A stretch of 64,000 nucleotides of DNA from an uncultured Verrucomicrobiota bacterium (GTDB lineage: Bacteria; Verrucomicrobiota; Verrucomicrobiia; Opitutales; Opitutaceae), in the NCBI GenBank assembly GCA_903898675.1, contig CAIUGM010000040.1, positions 110,814 through 174,813 of the forward strand, written 5' to 3'. This document shows positions 26,347 to 34,041 of the stretch, piece by piece (within the stretch, counting starts at the first letter, position 1; every line of letters starts with the position of its first letter). The translations under genes and the position numbers were made by a program. The notes beneath the pieces were generated by a model. It ran no database searches. It was given only the letters and a program-made list of their open reading frames with translations, and was not told the origin of the DNA.

Positions 26347-27992
26347 CCCTGGCCATGTCGAAGCAAACCCGCTGGATGTGGCTGACCGCCCTCCTGCTGA
26401 TGACGATGGAATTCATCCTGTTCGACCGGATGACATCGCGGCATCACGCCCACTTTTATCCCCGCTGGAATGACCAGATCCAATACCTCACCGATGCCTA
26501 TACGGCCTATGACGAGATGCAGGCCCATGGCCTTGTCGCCGGGCTGAAACTCGCCCTGACGAAGGACGCGGCGCAAGGGACCCTGCACGATGCAGCGGCG
26601 GTGCTGGTCTTCTGGCTGGCGGGCGCCGCTTCCCGCAGCGCCGCGCTCAGCCTCAACCTGCTGGTCTTTCTCGCGTGGCAGGCCGCGCTGTTATTCGCCG
26701 TGACCCAGGTGAGTCGTTCGCGAATTCTTGGCTGGATGGGTTTCGGGCTCGTGTTGTGCGTGGCCTATCCCTGGTCGGCGGGGGCCGGTTCGGCCGTGGA
26801 CTTCCGGCTGGATCATGCCGCCATGTGCCTCTTCGGCGTGTCCTCCTGCACGGCCCTGCTCAGCGATGGCTTCCGCCATCGCGGATGGTGCCTGGCGCTC
26901 GGCGTCGCGGTGGGACTGACGGTCTTGGAGCGATTCCTGTGCAGCGTCTATTTCGGCGCGATCTTCGTCGCGGCTGTGATCTGGGTCCTGGGCGGCAACC
27001 AACGATGGCGCCGGATGGGCAACCTGGGTATAGCCGGAGCAATCGCTGCGGCGATGATTTTGCCCATCTTCTGGGTCAATCGAACTGGGATTCTGGGCTA
27101 CTATTGGGTCGGTCATATCACCGGCGTGGAAAGCACCGCCCGGGTGCGGGGGTATGATGTGTGGCAATCAGTGCAATTCGTTCTTGGCAATCTCGGCAGC
27201 ATTCATCTGCAAGCCTGGTTCGGCTGGACAGTGGCAAGCCTCACCGGGCTGCTGGCGGTCCTCTTCGGTTTCAGCCCGAAAAAACCGGCCGCCGGCTCCC
27301 CGCCGGGCTGGCTTTTTTCCGGCCTCGTTTTCCTGCTCTTGCCGGCGACGATCCTGATCTTCCACCGCCAGAAATCGGAGGTCGTCCTCGGCATTCTCGT
27401 GCCCGGAGTGGTGCTGTTGGTGCTCTGGCTGTGGCAGACACTTTGGAAGCGAATCGACTTCCGCCCTGATCGGACCGGCTTCCGCCTGCTTCCGCTGTTA
27501 CCGGCACTGGGCGCGGTTGCAGCCGGCGGCAGCTATTTCACGATCCAACAACTCCGCTCACCCCACAGTCCCGAATTCGTACAGGGCGCCGAGAAGGTCA
27601 ACCAGCTCTCCGACTACATTTATCATACGGTGCGCACCGCCCGGCTCCCCACCCCCAGCGTGAGCATCGACCGGATCGTCGACTTCATGGACGGACGGAT
27701 CCTCCGGGTGGTGTGCTACGAGCGGCACCAGACGTGGGTGACCTTTGGGGTCCACCTGCCCGACAGTATCCTGGCGGGTGACGATGCCACGGTGTTCTTT
27801 AAACTCAAGGAATCCGATTTCGTCGTTCTCACCGACTACTCGCCCGACTCCGGCTTCTGGCCCTACGATCAGCAGATGAAACGCCTCTATCCGGAACTCA
27901 AGGACTGGTGTGACGAACACCTCCGGCTGGTGGAAAATTTCCGGGTCTTTGGGCGCGACATGTCCCTCTACCAACGCACGAGTCTTCCCTGA
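26343..27992 (+). CDS. Polytopic membrane protein of unknown function
   Basis: A 549-residue protein with roughly ten hydrophobic segments up to residue ~400, then a soluble C-terminal ~140 residues probably on the periplasmic side. The first loop contains NDQIQYLTDAYTAYDEM, an acidic motif placed where GT-C glycosyltransferases have their catalytic acidic pair, so a membrane glycosyltransferase is possible. No diagnostic PMT, Wzx or Wzy motif is recognised. It overlaps the epimerase gene by 4 bp and lies 10 bp before the dehydrogenase-like gene, so it belongs to the same operon. Confidence 0.7.
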   Translation: MTLAMSKQTRWMWLTALLLMTMEFILFDRMTSRHHAHFYPRWNDQIQYLTDAYTAYDEMQAHGLVAGLKLALTKDAAQGTLHDAAAVLVFWLAGAASRSAALSLNLLVFLAWQAALLFAVTQVSRSRILGWMGFGLVLCVAYPWSAGAGSAVDFRLDHAAMCLFGVSSCTALLSDGFRHRGWCLALGVAVGLTVLERFLCSVYFGAIFVAAVIWVLGGNQRWRRMGNLGIAGAIAAAMILPIFWVNRTGILGYYWVGHITGVESTARVRGYDVWQSVQFVLGNLGSIHLQAWFGWTVASLTGLLAVLFGFSPKKPAAGSPPGWLFSGLVFLLLPATILIFHRQKSEVVLGILVPGVVLLVLWLWQTLWKRIDFRPDRTGFRLLPLLPALGAVAAGGSYFTIQQLRSPHSPEFVQGAEKVNQLSDYIYHTVRTARLPTPSVSIDRIVDFMDGRILRVVCYERHQTWVTFGVHLPDSILAGDDATVFFKLKESDFVVLTDYSPDSGFWPYDQQMKRLYPELKDWCDEHLRLVENFRVFGRDMSLYQRTSLP

Positions 27993-28002
27993 GACCCGAA
28001 AC

Positions 28003-29274
28003 ATGCCCATGCACATTGTCGTCCTCGGCCTCTGGCATCTTGGCAGCGTGACCGCCGCCTGCCTCGCCCTCCACCACCGGGTAACCGGTTTGGACTTCGA
28101 CGAGCCGGTGCTCGCGGCTCTGCGGTCCGGCCGCGCCCCGCTGCAGGAGCCGGGCCTCGATGCGCTCCTGGCCGCCGGTCTGGCGAGCGGCCGGCTGGAT
28201 TTCTCCTCCGACCCCGGCGCGGCCGCCGCGGCCGACGTGCTCTGGATCTGCTACGATACGCCGGTGGACGCGGCGGATCGTTCCGACCTCGCCTGGGTGC
28301 ATGAACGGATGGCCCGCGTGCTGCCCGGATTGAAGGCGGGCACCGTCGTATTGCTGTCCGCCCAACTGCCCGTCGGTACCGTTGCGCAACTCGCGGCGCT
28401 GCATCCCGCCCTGCATTTCGCTTGTTCACCGGAAAACCTCCAACTCGGCAAGGCGATCGAGGCATTCGAAAAACCGGCCCGCATCATTGTCGGCACGTCC
28501 TCGACCCAAGCCCGCGCGGCGCTGGAATCCCTGCTGGCGCCGCTCAGGGTCCCGCTGGTCTGGATGCGCACCGAGTCGGCCGAAATGGTGAAGCATGCAC
28601 TCAACTCCTTCCTTGCGCTGTCGGTAGCCTACATCAACGAGATCGCCACCTTGTGCGAGACCGTCGGCGCTGACGCGCAAGAGGTCGCGGCCGGCCTGAA
28701 GAGTGATCCCCGCATCGGGACGAGGGCCTACCTCGATCCGGGCGGACCCTTCGCCGGGGGCACACTGGCCCGCGATGTGGTCACGCTGGCCCAACTGGGC
28801 GCGGACCAGCAGCGCCCGCTTTCCCTCATTCCCGCGATCAAAGCGAGCAACGACCACCACCGGGGCTGGGCCTTGCGAAAGCTGCAATCCGCCCTGGCGG
28901 GGATCGACCGGCCCGCGGTCGCCGTGCTTGGGCTGGCCTACACGCCCGGTACCAGCACCCTGCGCCGCAGCGCCGCGGTCGAGCTTTGTCGCTCCCTCGC
29001 CGAGGCCGGCAGCCAGGTGGCCGCCTTCGACCCGCTCATCCGCGTGACAGATGCCGAGCACAGCGACCTGTGCCTCGCCCCTTCCGCCGCGGATGCGCTG
29101 CGCGGCGCGCACGCCGTGGTGATCGCCACCGAGTGGCCGGAATTCCGCCACCTCCCCTGGCCCGCGTTGCTCGCGAGCATGAATCGTCGGGTCGTCGTTG
29201 ATGCCAACCGTTTTGTGGAAAAAGCGGTGGCTCCGGCGCCCGGCCTCGTCTATCTCACCGTCGGCCGACCATGA
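28003..29274 (+). CDS. UDP-glucose/nucleotide-sugar dehydrogenase-like protein lacking the catalytic cysteine
   Basis: A 423-residue member of the UDP-glucose 6-dehydrogenase family: IVVLGLWHLGSVTAACLA for NAD binding, LPVGTVAQL, SPENLQLGKAIEAF, and EMVKHALNSFLALSVAYINE with the conserved Lys and Asn. In authentic enzymes the active-site loop reads GGSCFPKD; here it is FAGGTLARD, so Cys is replaced by Thr and the following Lys by Arg. The C-terminal domain motif (normally FKPNTDDxR) reads YTPGTSTLRR. The usual two-step oxidation through a thiohemiacetal is therefore unlikely. It is followed without gap by an SDR and a Gfo/Idh/MocA gene. The open frame extends upstream, but the ATG at 28003 begins the Rossmann strand. 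Confidence 0.85.
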   Translation: MPMHIVVLGLWHLGSVTAACLALHHRVTGLDFDEPVLAALRSGRAPLQEPGLDALLAAGLASGRLDFSSDPGAAAAADVLWICYDTPVDAADRSDLAWVHERMARVLPGLKAGTVVLLSAQLPVGTVAQLAALHPALHFACSPENLQLGKAIEAFEKPARIIVGTSSTQARAALESLLAPLRVPLVWMRTESAEMVKHALNSFLALSVAYINEIATLCETVGADAQEVAAGLKSDPRIGTRAYLDPGGPFAGGTLARDVVTLAQLGADQQRPLSLIPAIKASNDHHRGWALRKLQSALAGIDRPAVAVLGLAYTPGTSTLRRSAAVELCRSLAEAGSQVAAFDPLIRVTDAEHSDLCLAPSAADALRGAHAVVIATEWPEFRHLPWPALLASMNRRVVVDANRFVEKAVAPAPGLVYLTVGRP

Positions 29275-30131
29275 AACTTTCCGGACGCAACGCACTGATC
29301 ACCGGCGGCAGCCAGGGTTTTGGCCGCCACCTCGTCGAGGCCTTCCTCGCCGAGGGGGCCAATGTCACCTTCTGCGCACGGACCGCGACGGACGTCATCC
29401 AGACCGAGACGGCCCTGGCCGCCGGCCTGAAGCCCGGGCAGCGCCTCGTGGGCGTGACGGCGGACATTGCCGATCCGGCGAGTGTCGCCGCGCTTTTCAC
29501 CGCGGCCGCGCAGGTGGGCCCGCTGCACATTGTCGTCAACAATGCCGGCATCTACGGCCCAATCGGCCCGACGGAGGAGGTTACGCTCGCCGACTGGACC
29601 CAAGCCTGGCAGGTAAACGTCACGGGCACGCTGCTCGTTTGCCAGCACGCGGTGCGCCTGATGAAACCGCAGGGCGGAGGCCGCATCATCAACATCTCCG
29701 GCGGCGGGGCCACTAACCCCATGCCACGCTTTGCCGCCTATGCCGCCACGAAGGCCGCCGTGGTGCGCCTGACCGAAACCCTCGCCGAGGAATACCGGGC
29801 CGACCGTATCGTCGTGAACGCCGTCGCGCCGGGCGCCATGCGCACCCGGTTGACGGACCAGGTCCTGGCCGCGGGTCCGGAGCGGGCGGGGAAGGAACTT
29901 TTCGCCAAGAACAAGAAGTGGGCGGAAGAAGGGGCGGTGGACCCGCGGCTCGGCGCTGCCCTGTGCGTCTACCTCGCCAGCTCGGCCAGCGAGGGAATCA
30001 CGGGAAAATTGATCAGCGCGCAGTGGGATCCGTGGAACGATCTCCAAAAATTCACCGCCGAGCTGCAGGGTGACATCTACACGCTGCGGCGCATCGTCCC
30101 GGAGGACCGGGACCGGAAATTTACCCCCTGA
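29271..30131 (+). CDS. SDR family oxidoreductase
   Basis: A 286-residue classical short-chain dehydrogenase. The TGGSQGFGRHL cofactor motif is at residues 11-21, NNAG occurs in VVNNAGIYGP, and the catalytic pair is Y157/K161 in YAATK. The segment usually holding the catalytic Ser reads NISGGGATN; the exact -13 position relative to Tyr is Gly, with a Ser one residue earlier, so Ser assignment is uncertain. It overlaps its neighbours on both sides by 4 and 1 bp. With the dehydrogenase-like and Gfo/Idh/MocA proteins it forms an oxidoreductase trio that probably modifies one nucleotide sugar. Confidence 0.88.
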   Translation: MKLSGRNALITGGSQGFGRHLVEAFLAEGANVTFCARTATDVIQTETALAAGLKPGQRLVGVTADIADPASVAALFTAAAQVGPLHIVVNNAGIYGPIGPTEEVTLADWTQAWQVNVTGTLLVCQHAVRLMKPQGGGRIINISGGGATNPMPRFAAYAATKAAVVRLTETLAEEYRADRIVVNAVAPGAMRTRLTDQVLAAGPERAGKELFAKNKKWAEEGAVDPRLGAALCVYLASSASEGITGKLISAQWDPWNDLQKFTAELQGDIYTLRRIVPEDRDRKFTP

Positions 30132-31144
30132 TGGCGGCACTGCTCCAGTACGTCATCATCGGCTGCGGACTTATCGGCCGGAAGCGGGCCGCGAGCCTGG
30201 CCCCCGGGCAGCTGCGCTATGCCTGCGACCTCGAAACCGGCCGGGCTGAAACCCTGGCCCAAGGTTATCCCGGCGCCATTGCCCTAACCGACTACCGGCT
30301 TGCCCTGTCCGACCCGGCGGTTGATGCCGTGATCGTGTCCACCCTCAACGGCTCGCTCGCGCCGATCGCATTGGCCGCAGTGAAGGCCGGCAAACACGTG
30401 CTGCTGGAAAAACCTGGCGCGCTCAACACCGTGCAACTGCGCACCGTGCAAACCGCCGCGAGACCGGGTGGCCGCCGGGTACGTCTCGGCTACAATCACC
30501 GCTTCCATCCCGCCTTGCTGAAGACCCGCGAACTCATCGACTCCGGCGGGCTCGGTCCGCTCCTGTTCCTCCGCGGTCGCTATGGTCACGGCGGCCGCAT
30601 CGGTTACGAGAAAGAGTGGCGGGCCGACCCCACGCTTTCCGGCGGCGGTGAACTCATCGACCAGGGCGTGCACCTGATCGACCTCGCCGGCTGGTTTCTC
30701 GGCGATTTCCCCACGATCGCCGGCCACGCCACGACCTCATTCTGGGAGATGCCGGTCGACGACAACGCGTTCCTCTCATTGCGCACCGCACAGGGCCAGA
30801 CCGCCTGGCTCCACGTCAGCTGCACCGAGTGGAAAAACCTCTTCTCCCTCGAGGTCTACGGCCGCGACGGCAAGGTCGCCGTTGACGGGCTGGGCGGCAG
30901 CTATGGGCCTGAGCGCTGCACTTATTATAAGATGCTCCCGCAGATGGGACCGCCCGAGACCACGGTCTGGGACTACCCGGCGGGCGACAACTCGTGGAAG
31001 CTCGAGCTGGCGGCGTTCGAGGCGGATATCCGAACCGGCCGCGAGCCCAGCCCGGGACTGAGCGAAGGCATCCGCACGCTCGAAATCGTCGAAGCAATCT
31101 ACCGCCAGAGCGGCTATTCCGTCTCTGAAGCCGGAATAGAGTGA
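30131..31144 (+). CDS. Gfo/Idh/MocA family oxidoreductase
   Basis: A 337-residue protein with an N-terminal Rossmann motif (YVIIGCGLIGRKRA), the family EKP signature at residues 93-95 in LLEKPGAL, and LSGGGELIDQGVHLIDL with the conserved His in the C-terminal domain. Members oxidise, reduce or epimerise sugars and cyclitols with NAD(P). The ATG at 30131 shares one base with the preceding TGA. The last residues and stop (ATA-GAG-TGA) run into the left arm of cassette B, as at the end of the methyltransferase gene before cassette A. It probably acts with the two upstream oxidoreductases. Confidence 0.9.
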   Translation: MAALLQYVIIGCGLIGRKRAASLAPGQLRYACDLETGRAETLAQGYPGAIALTDYRLALSDPAVDAVIVSTLNGSLAPIALAAVKAGKHVLLEKPGALNTVQLRTVQTAARPGGRRVRLGYNHRFHPALLKTRELIDSGGLGPLLFLRGRYGHGGRIGYEKEWRADPTLSGGGELIDQGVHLIDLAGWFLGDFPTIAGHATTSFWEMPVDDNAFLSLRTAQGQTAWLHVSCTEWKNLFSLEVYGRDGKVAVDGLGGSYGPERCTYYKMLPQMGPPETTVWDYPAGDNSWKLELAAFEADIRTGREPSPGLSEGIRTLEIVEAIYRQSGYSVSEAGIE

Positions 31145-31402
31145 GAGTGAAAGGGAAATTTAATCATGGCCGAAAGTGAAAACCTGAGCCGATTCGGCGC
31201 CCGTCAAAAGGCCCTGCTGCTTTTTGACTGGGTCGTGAGAGACCTGGCCGCCCTCACCAAAGGACCCGCCCTGCAGCGCCTGATCGCCCAACGCATTGCA
31301 CTTTGCGACGAGATCATTGGAATTCTCACAGCCCCGATCCGGCGCCTCCGAGCGCAAGCCGGAGAATAGCCCTCACTCTCACTTTCCCTTTCACTCTACC
31401 CC
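31144..31402. mobile_element. Cassette B: inverted-repeat-bounded element with a shortened four-helix-bundle ORF
   Basis: The arms AGAGTGAAAGGGAAA (31144-31158) and TTTCCCTTTCACTCT (31383-31397) are perfect 15-bp inverted repeats. The left arm begins at the upstream stop codon, and the right arm lies 5 bp before the ATG of the heptose kinase gene. The left arm shares AGAGTGAAAGGGAAA with cassette A, tying the two elements together. The enclosed ORF is a deleted copy of the cassette A protein. This is the clearest inverted repeat of the set. Confidence 0.6.
31166..31369 (+). pseudogene. Internally deleted four-helix-bundle ORF
   Basis: A 67-residue ORF. Its first ~45 residues (MAESENLSRFGARQKALLLF...QRLIAQRIA) align with the start of the intact protein at 24914. 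The next residues (LCDEIIGILT) align with that protein's last helix. About 52 central residues, including the conserved core helices, are missing in frame. The junction lies where the intact gene has two similar short stretches (CAGCAGATCGCC and GCCCAGCGGACTGCG), consistent with deletion by recombination between short repeats. It is probably non-functional, although a two-helix peptide could still be made. Confidence 0.75.
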
Positions 31403-32386
31403 ATGATCATCACCCGTTCCCCCCTGCGCATTTCCCTCGGCGGCGGCGGCACCGACCTGCCCTCCTACTATCGCGAACACGGCGGGTTTCTCGTGGCGGG
31501 CGCACTCGACAAATACGTCTACCTCACCCTGCACCGCACGTTCGTCCCCGACCTCATCGTCAAGTATTCCAAGCTGGAGCGCGTGGCGCAGGCCTCGCAG
31601 CTGGAGCACCCGCTCATCCGCGAGGCCTTCGCCCTGCTGGGGATGGATGGGACCTCCCTGGAGCTGACATCGATGGCGGATATTCCCGGCGGGACCGGGC
31701 TCGGTTCCTCGGGCAGTTTCACCACCGCCCTGCTCAAGGTGCTGCATGCCGCCAAGAAAAACCTGATTTCGCCGGCCGAACTCGCGGAACAGGCCTGCCA
31801 CATCGAGATCGACCGGCTCGGCGAACCGGTCGGCAAGCAGGACCAGTACATCGCCGCGGTCGGCGGCATCACCGCGTTCACGTTTCACCGGGACGGACGC
31901 GTCGAATACCGGCCGTGCAAGATTTCCGAGGAAACACTCTTCAACCTTGAGGACAACCTGCTGCTGTTCTTCACGGGGTACTCCCGGTCAGCCTCGGCGA
32001 TCCTCAAGGATCAGAACGACAGGTCGAAACAGCACGACGGGGCGATGCTGGACAACCTGCATTTCACCAAGGAGCTCGGCTACCAATCGCTCGCCGCGCT
32101 GGAATCGGGCAACCTTGAGGAGTTTGCCCGGCTCATGGACGTTCACTGGCAACGCAAGAAGTCGCGCAGCAGCGGCATGAGCAATGACCGGATCGACGAG
32201 TGGTATGACCACGCCCAAGCGAATGGGGCTCTCGGCGGCAAGTTGATCGGAGCCGGCGGCGGCGGGTTCCTGATGTTCTATGCCAGCAACAAACAGAAGC
32301 TCCGGCACGCGATGCGGGCGAAGGGCCTCCAGGAAGTGCGCTTCCGCTTTGACTTCGAGGGAACCAAGGTAGTCGCCCAGAACTGA
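31403..32386 (+). CDS. hddA: D-glycero-alpha-D-manno-heptose 7-phosphate kinase (GHMP family)
   Basis: A 327-residue GHMP kinase: PLRISLGGGGTDLPSYY at residues 7-23, the phosphate-binding loop PGGTGLGSSGSF near residues 95-106, and the C-terminal KLIGAGGGGFLMFY motif. This set, particularly the GGGGTDLPSYY start, matches HddA-type kinases, which make D-glycero-D-manno-heptose 1,7-bisphosphate. The downstream nucleotidyltransferase, SIS isomerase and HAD phosphatase complete the GDP-heptose route and support the assignment. It begins 5 bp after the cassette B right arm, and its stop is next to a further hairpin (32388-32478). Confidence 0.9.
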   Translation: MIITRSPLRISLGGGGTDLPSYYREHGGFLVAGALDKYVYLTLHRTFVPDLIVKYSKLERVAQASQLEHPLIREAFALLGMDGTSLELTSMADIPGGTGLGSSGSFTTALLKVLHAAKKNLISPAELAEQACHIEIDRLGEPVGKQDQYIAAVGGITAFTFHRDGRVEYRPCKISEETLFNLEDNLLLFFTGYSRSASAILKDQNDRSKQHDGAMLDNLHFTKELGYQSLAALESGNLEEFARLMDVHWQRKKSRSSGMSNDRIDEWYDHAQANGALGGKLIGAGGGGFLMFYASNKQKLRHAMRAKGLQEVRFRFDFEGTKVVAQN

Positions 32387-32387
32387 T

Positions 32388-32478
32388 ATGAGAGCCCACG
32401 GAACACACGGGATACACCGAAGGCACCTTTCTCTTCGATTTATATCTGTGGCTTCAGTGTATTCCGTGGGTAGCTCAT
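32388..32478. repeat. Hairpin C: long imperfect inverted repeat filling a stop-to-start gap
   Basis: The 90-bp gap between the kinase stop and the nucleotidyltransferase ATG is almost entirely one imperfect palindrome. The outer arms are ATGAG (32388-32392) and CTCAT (32474-32478). CCCACGGAA (32395-32403) pairs with TTCCGTGGG (32462-32470). TACACCGAAG (32413-32422) pairs with CTTCAGTGTA (32452-32461) except for one wobble-type mismatch. There is no ORF inside. It may be a cassette that lost its gene, and in mRNA it would bring stop and start together. Confidence 0.65.
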
Positions 32479-33196
32479 GAGTATTTCCGATCTTCCCGTG
32501 GCGATTCTAGCGGGCGGATTGGCGACCCGTCTTCGCCCTATTACGGAAAAAATCCCGAAGCTGCTCGTCGAGGTGGCCGGCGAGCCATTCTTTTCCCACC
32601 AGCTTCGCCTGCTAAGAAAAAATGGCCTGACCCGGATCGTGGTGTGCGCCGGTTATCTCGGGGAAATGATCGTCGAGCAGTACGGCGATGGTTCGAATTG
32701 GGGCGTCCAAATCGACTATTCCTTTGATGGCCCGAGGTTGCTCGGCACCGGCGGTGCTCTGGTTCAGGCTCTGCCCAAGCTGGGCGAGGCGTTCTACGTA
32801 CTCTACGGTGACAGCTACCTGCCCATCGACTACCAGGCCGTCGGCCGGGCGTTCCTCGACTCAGGTCAACCGGGTTTGATGACGGTCTACCGGAACGAGG
32901 AACGCTATGATTCCAGCAATGTCTGGTTTGAGGACGGGCGCATCCAAATCTACGACAAGAAGCAAAAACTGCCGCAGATGCAGTACATCGACTATGGCTT
33001 GGGCCTGCTTCGCGCCAGTGTCCTGACCGGCCGGCCCAGTGTTCAGCCACTGGATCTGGCGGAGGTCTATCAAGGCCTGGTCACGAACGGCCAGCTCGCC
33101 GGCCTCGAGGTCGCCCAGCGCTTCTACGAAATTGGCTCACCCGCCGGGTTGAACGAACTCGACCAGCTGCTCCGCACACGTCAGCCTCCCATCTGA
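32477..33196 (+). CDS. hddC: Sugar-1-phosphate nucleotidyltransferase (probable heptose-1-phosphate guanylyltransferase)
   Basis: A 239-residue nucleotidyltransferase. PVAILAGGLATRLRPITEKIPK (residues 7-28) is the nucleotide-binding and catalytic loop, and YVLYGDSYLPIDY holds the metal-binding Asp. Length and lack of a hexapeptide tail match HddC-type enzymes that join heptose 1-phosphate to GTP. The guanine preference is inferred from gene context: kinase before, isomerase and phosphatase after. The ATG at 32477 forms part of the right arm of the preceding hairpin, so its translation could depend on unfolding of that RNA or on coupling with the kinase gene. Confidence 0.85.
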   Translation: MSISDLPVAILAGGLATRLRPITEKIPKLLVEVAGEPFFSHQLRLLRKNGLTRIVVCAGYLGEMIVEQYGDGSNWGVQIDYSFDGPRLLGTGGALVQALPKLGEAFYVLYGDSYLPIDYQAVGRAFLDSGQPGLMTVYRNEERYDSSNVWFEDGRIQIYDKKQKLPQMQYIDYGLGLLRASVLTGRPSVQPLDLAEVYQGLVTNGQLAGLEVAQRFYEIGSPAGLNELDQLLRTRQPPI

Positions 33197-33212
33197 ACAT
33201 ACCGCTCCGCCC

Positions 33213-33818
33213 ATGTCTTACGCCGCCGAACACCTGAAGGAGACCATTGAGATCGCCCGGGCAATCGACGCGGCGGCCTGCGAACGTTGCGTGGCGGAAT
33301 TGGTAAGTCTGCGCGCCCGCGGCGGCCGGCTGTTTATCCTAGGGGTCGGCGGCAGCGCCGCGAACGCCTCGCATGCGGTCAATGATTTCCGCAAGATCGC
33401 GGGCCTCGAGTGTTACGCGCCGACCGACAATGTCTCGGAACTCACCGCCCGCACCAATGACGACGGCTGGGCCAGCGTTTTCGCCGAGTGGCTCCGCGGC
33501 TCGCGGCTCAACGCCAAGGATACCCTGCTCATTCTCTCCGTCGGCGGCGGCAACCTGGAGAAGAACATCTCCCCGGGTTTCATCTCCGCGATCCAACTCG
33601 CCAAGGAGGTCGGTGCGCGGGTGATCGGCATTGTGGGCAAGGACGGTGGCTACACCGCCACCCAAGCCGACGCGTGCGTAATCGTGCCCACGGTCAACCC
33701 CAACAACATCACGCCGCATTCCGAAGCCTTTCAGGCCGTCCTGTGGCATCTCTTTGTTTCCCATCCCGCATTGAAGTTGAACCAGACGAAGTGGGAGTCG
33801 GTCACTCCGAAGGCGTGA
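33213..33818 (+). CDS. gmhA: SIS-domain protein, probable sedoheptulose 7-phosphate isomerase
   Basis: A 201-residue SIS-domain protein: LFILGVGGSAANASHAVNDF is the phosphate-binding segment, LLILSVGGGNLEKN the second loop, and PHSEAFQAVLWHLF the C-terminal helix, as in GmhA-like isomerases. GmhA converts sedoheptulose 7-phosphate to D-glycero-D-manno-heptose 7-phosphate, the substrate of the kinase encoded two genes upstream. Some catalytic-loop residues differ from the enterobacterial enzyme, so the assignment rests on both sequence and cluster context. It starts 16 bp after the nucleotidyltransferase gene; its stop precedes cassette D. Confidence 0.85.
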   Translation: MSYAAEHLKETIEIARAIDAAACERCVAELVSLRARGGRLFILGVGGSAANASHAVNDFRKIAGLECYAPTDNVSELTARTNDDGWASVFAEWLRGSRLNAKDTLLILSVGGGNLEKNISPGFISAIQLAKEVGARVIGIVGKDGGYTATQADACVIVPTVNPNNITPHSEAFQAVLWHLFVSHPALKLNQTKWESVTPKA

Positions 33819-33828
33819 CGACAGGCTT

Positions 33829-34039
33829 GAGGTTTGAGGCATGAGGGTGAATCCATGAGCCAAGGGATCTTTGGCCGAGTTGTCCGCTCAGCTGGATGTC
33901 GCCCAAGAAATCCACCGCCTCGACCATACAGCGATTGCAAAGCTAGCCCGAGGTGTGAAGAAATCGCCGCCATGATTCGGGGCCTGATCAAGTGCCGCCA
34001 AACTTGAATGGGTTGCCTTTCCCTCCCGCCTCATACCTC
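33829..34039. mobile_element. Cassette D: degraded inverted-repeat-bounded element
   Basis: The arms GAGGTTTGAGGCATGAGGG (33829-33847) and CCCTCCCGCCTCATACCTC (34021-34039) are inverted copies matching at 16 of 19 positions. Between them lies the relic of a four-helix-bundle ORF. The left arm starts 11 bp after the SIS-gene stop. The right arm ends 2 bp before the TTG that is the only credible start of the phosphatase gene. Same geometry as cassettes A and B, with different arm sequences. Confidence 0.5.
33855..34007 (+). pseudogene. Frameshifted C-terminal relic of a four-helix-bundle gene
   Basis: One frame encodes LAELSAQLDVAQEIHRLDHT from about 33871, resembling helix 3 of the four-helix-bundle family. 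A different frame, open from 33855 to TGA at 34005-34007, encodes the family-like last helix EEIAAMIRGLIKCRQT. The two halves are joined by a frameshift around 33950-33960, and helices 1 and 2 are missing. It therefore looks like a dead copy of the type seen intact at 24914, though from a different subfamily because the last helix is closer to the common EIxxMxxGLI pattern. Confidence 0.65.
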
Positions 34040-34041
34040 TC

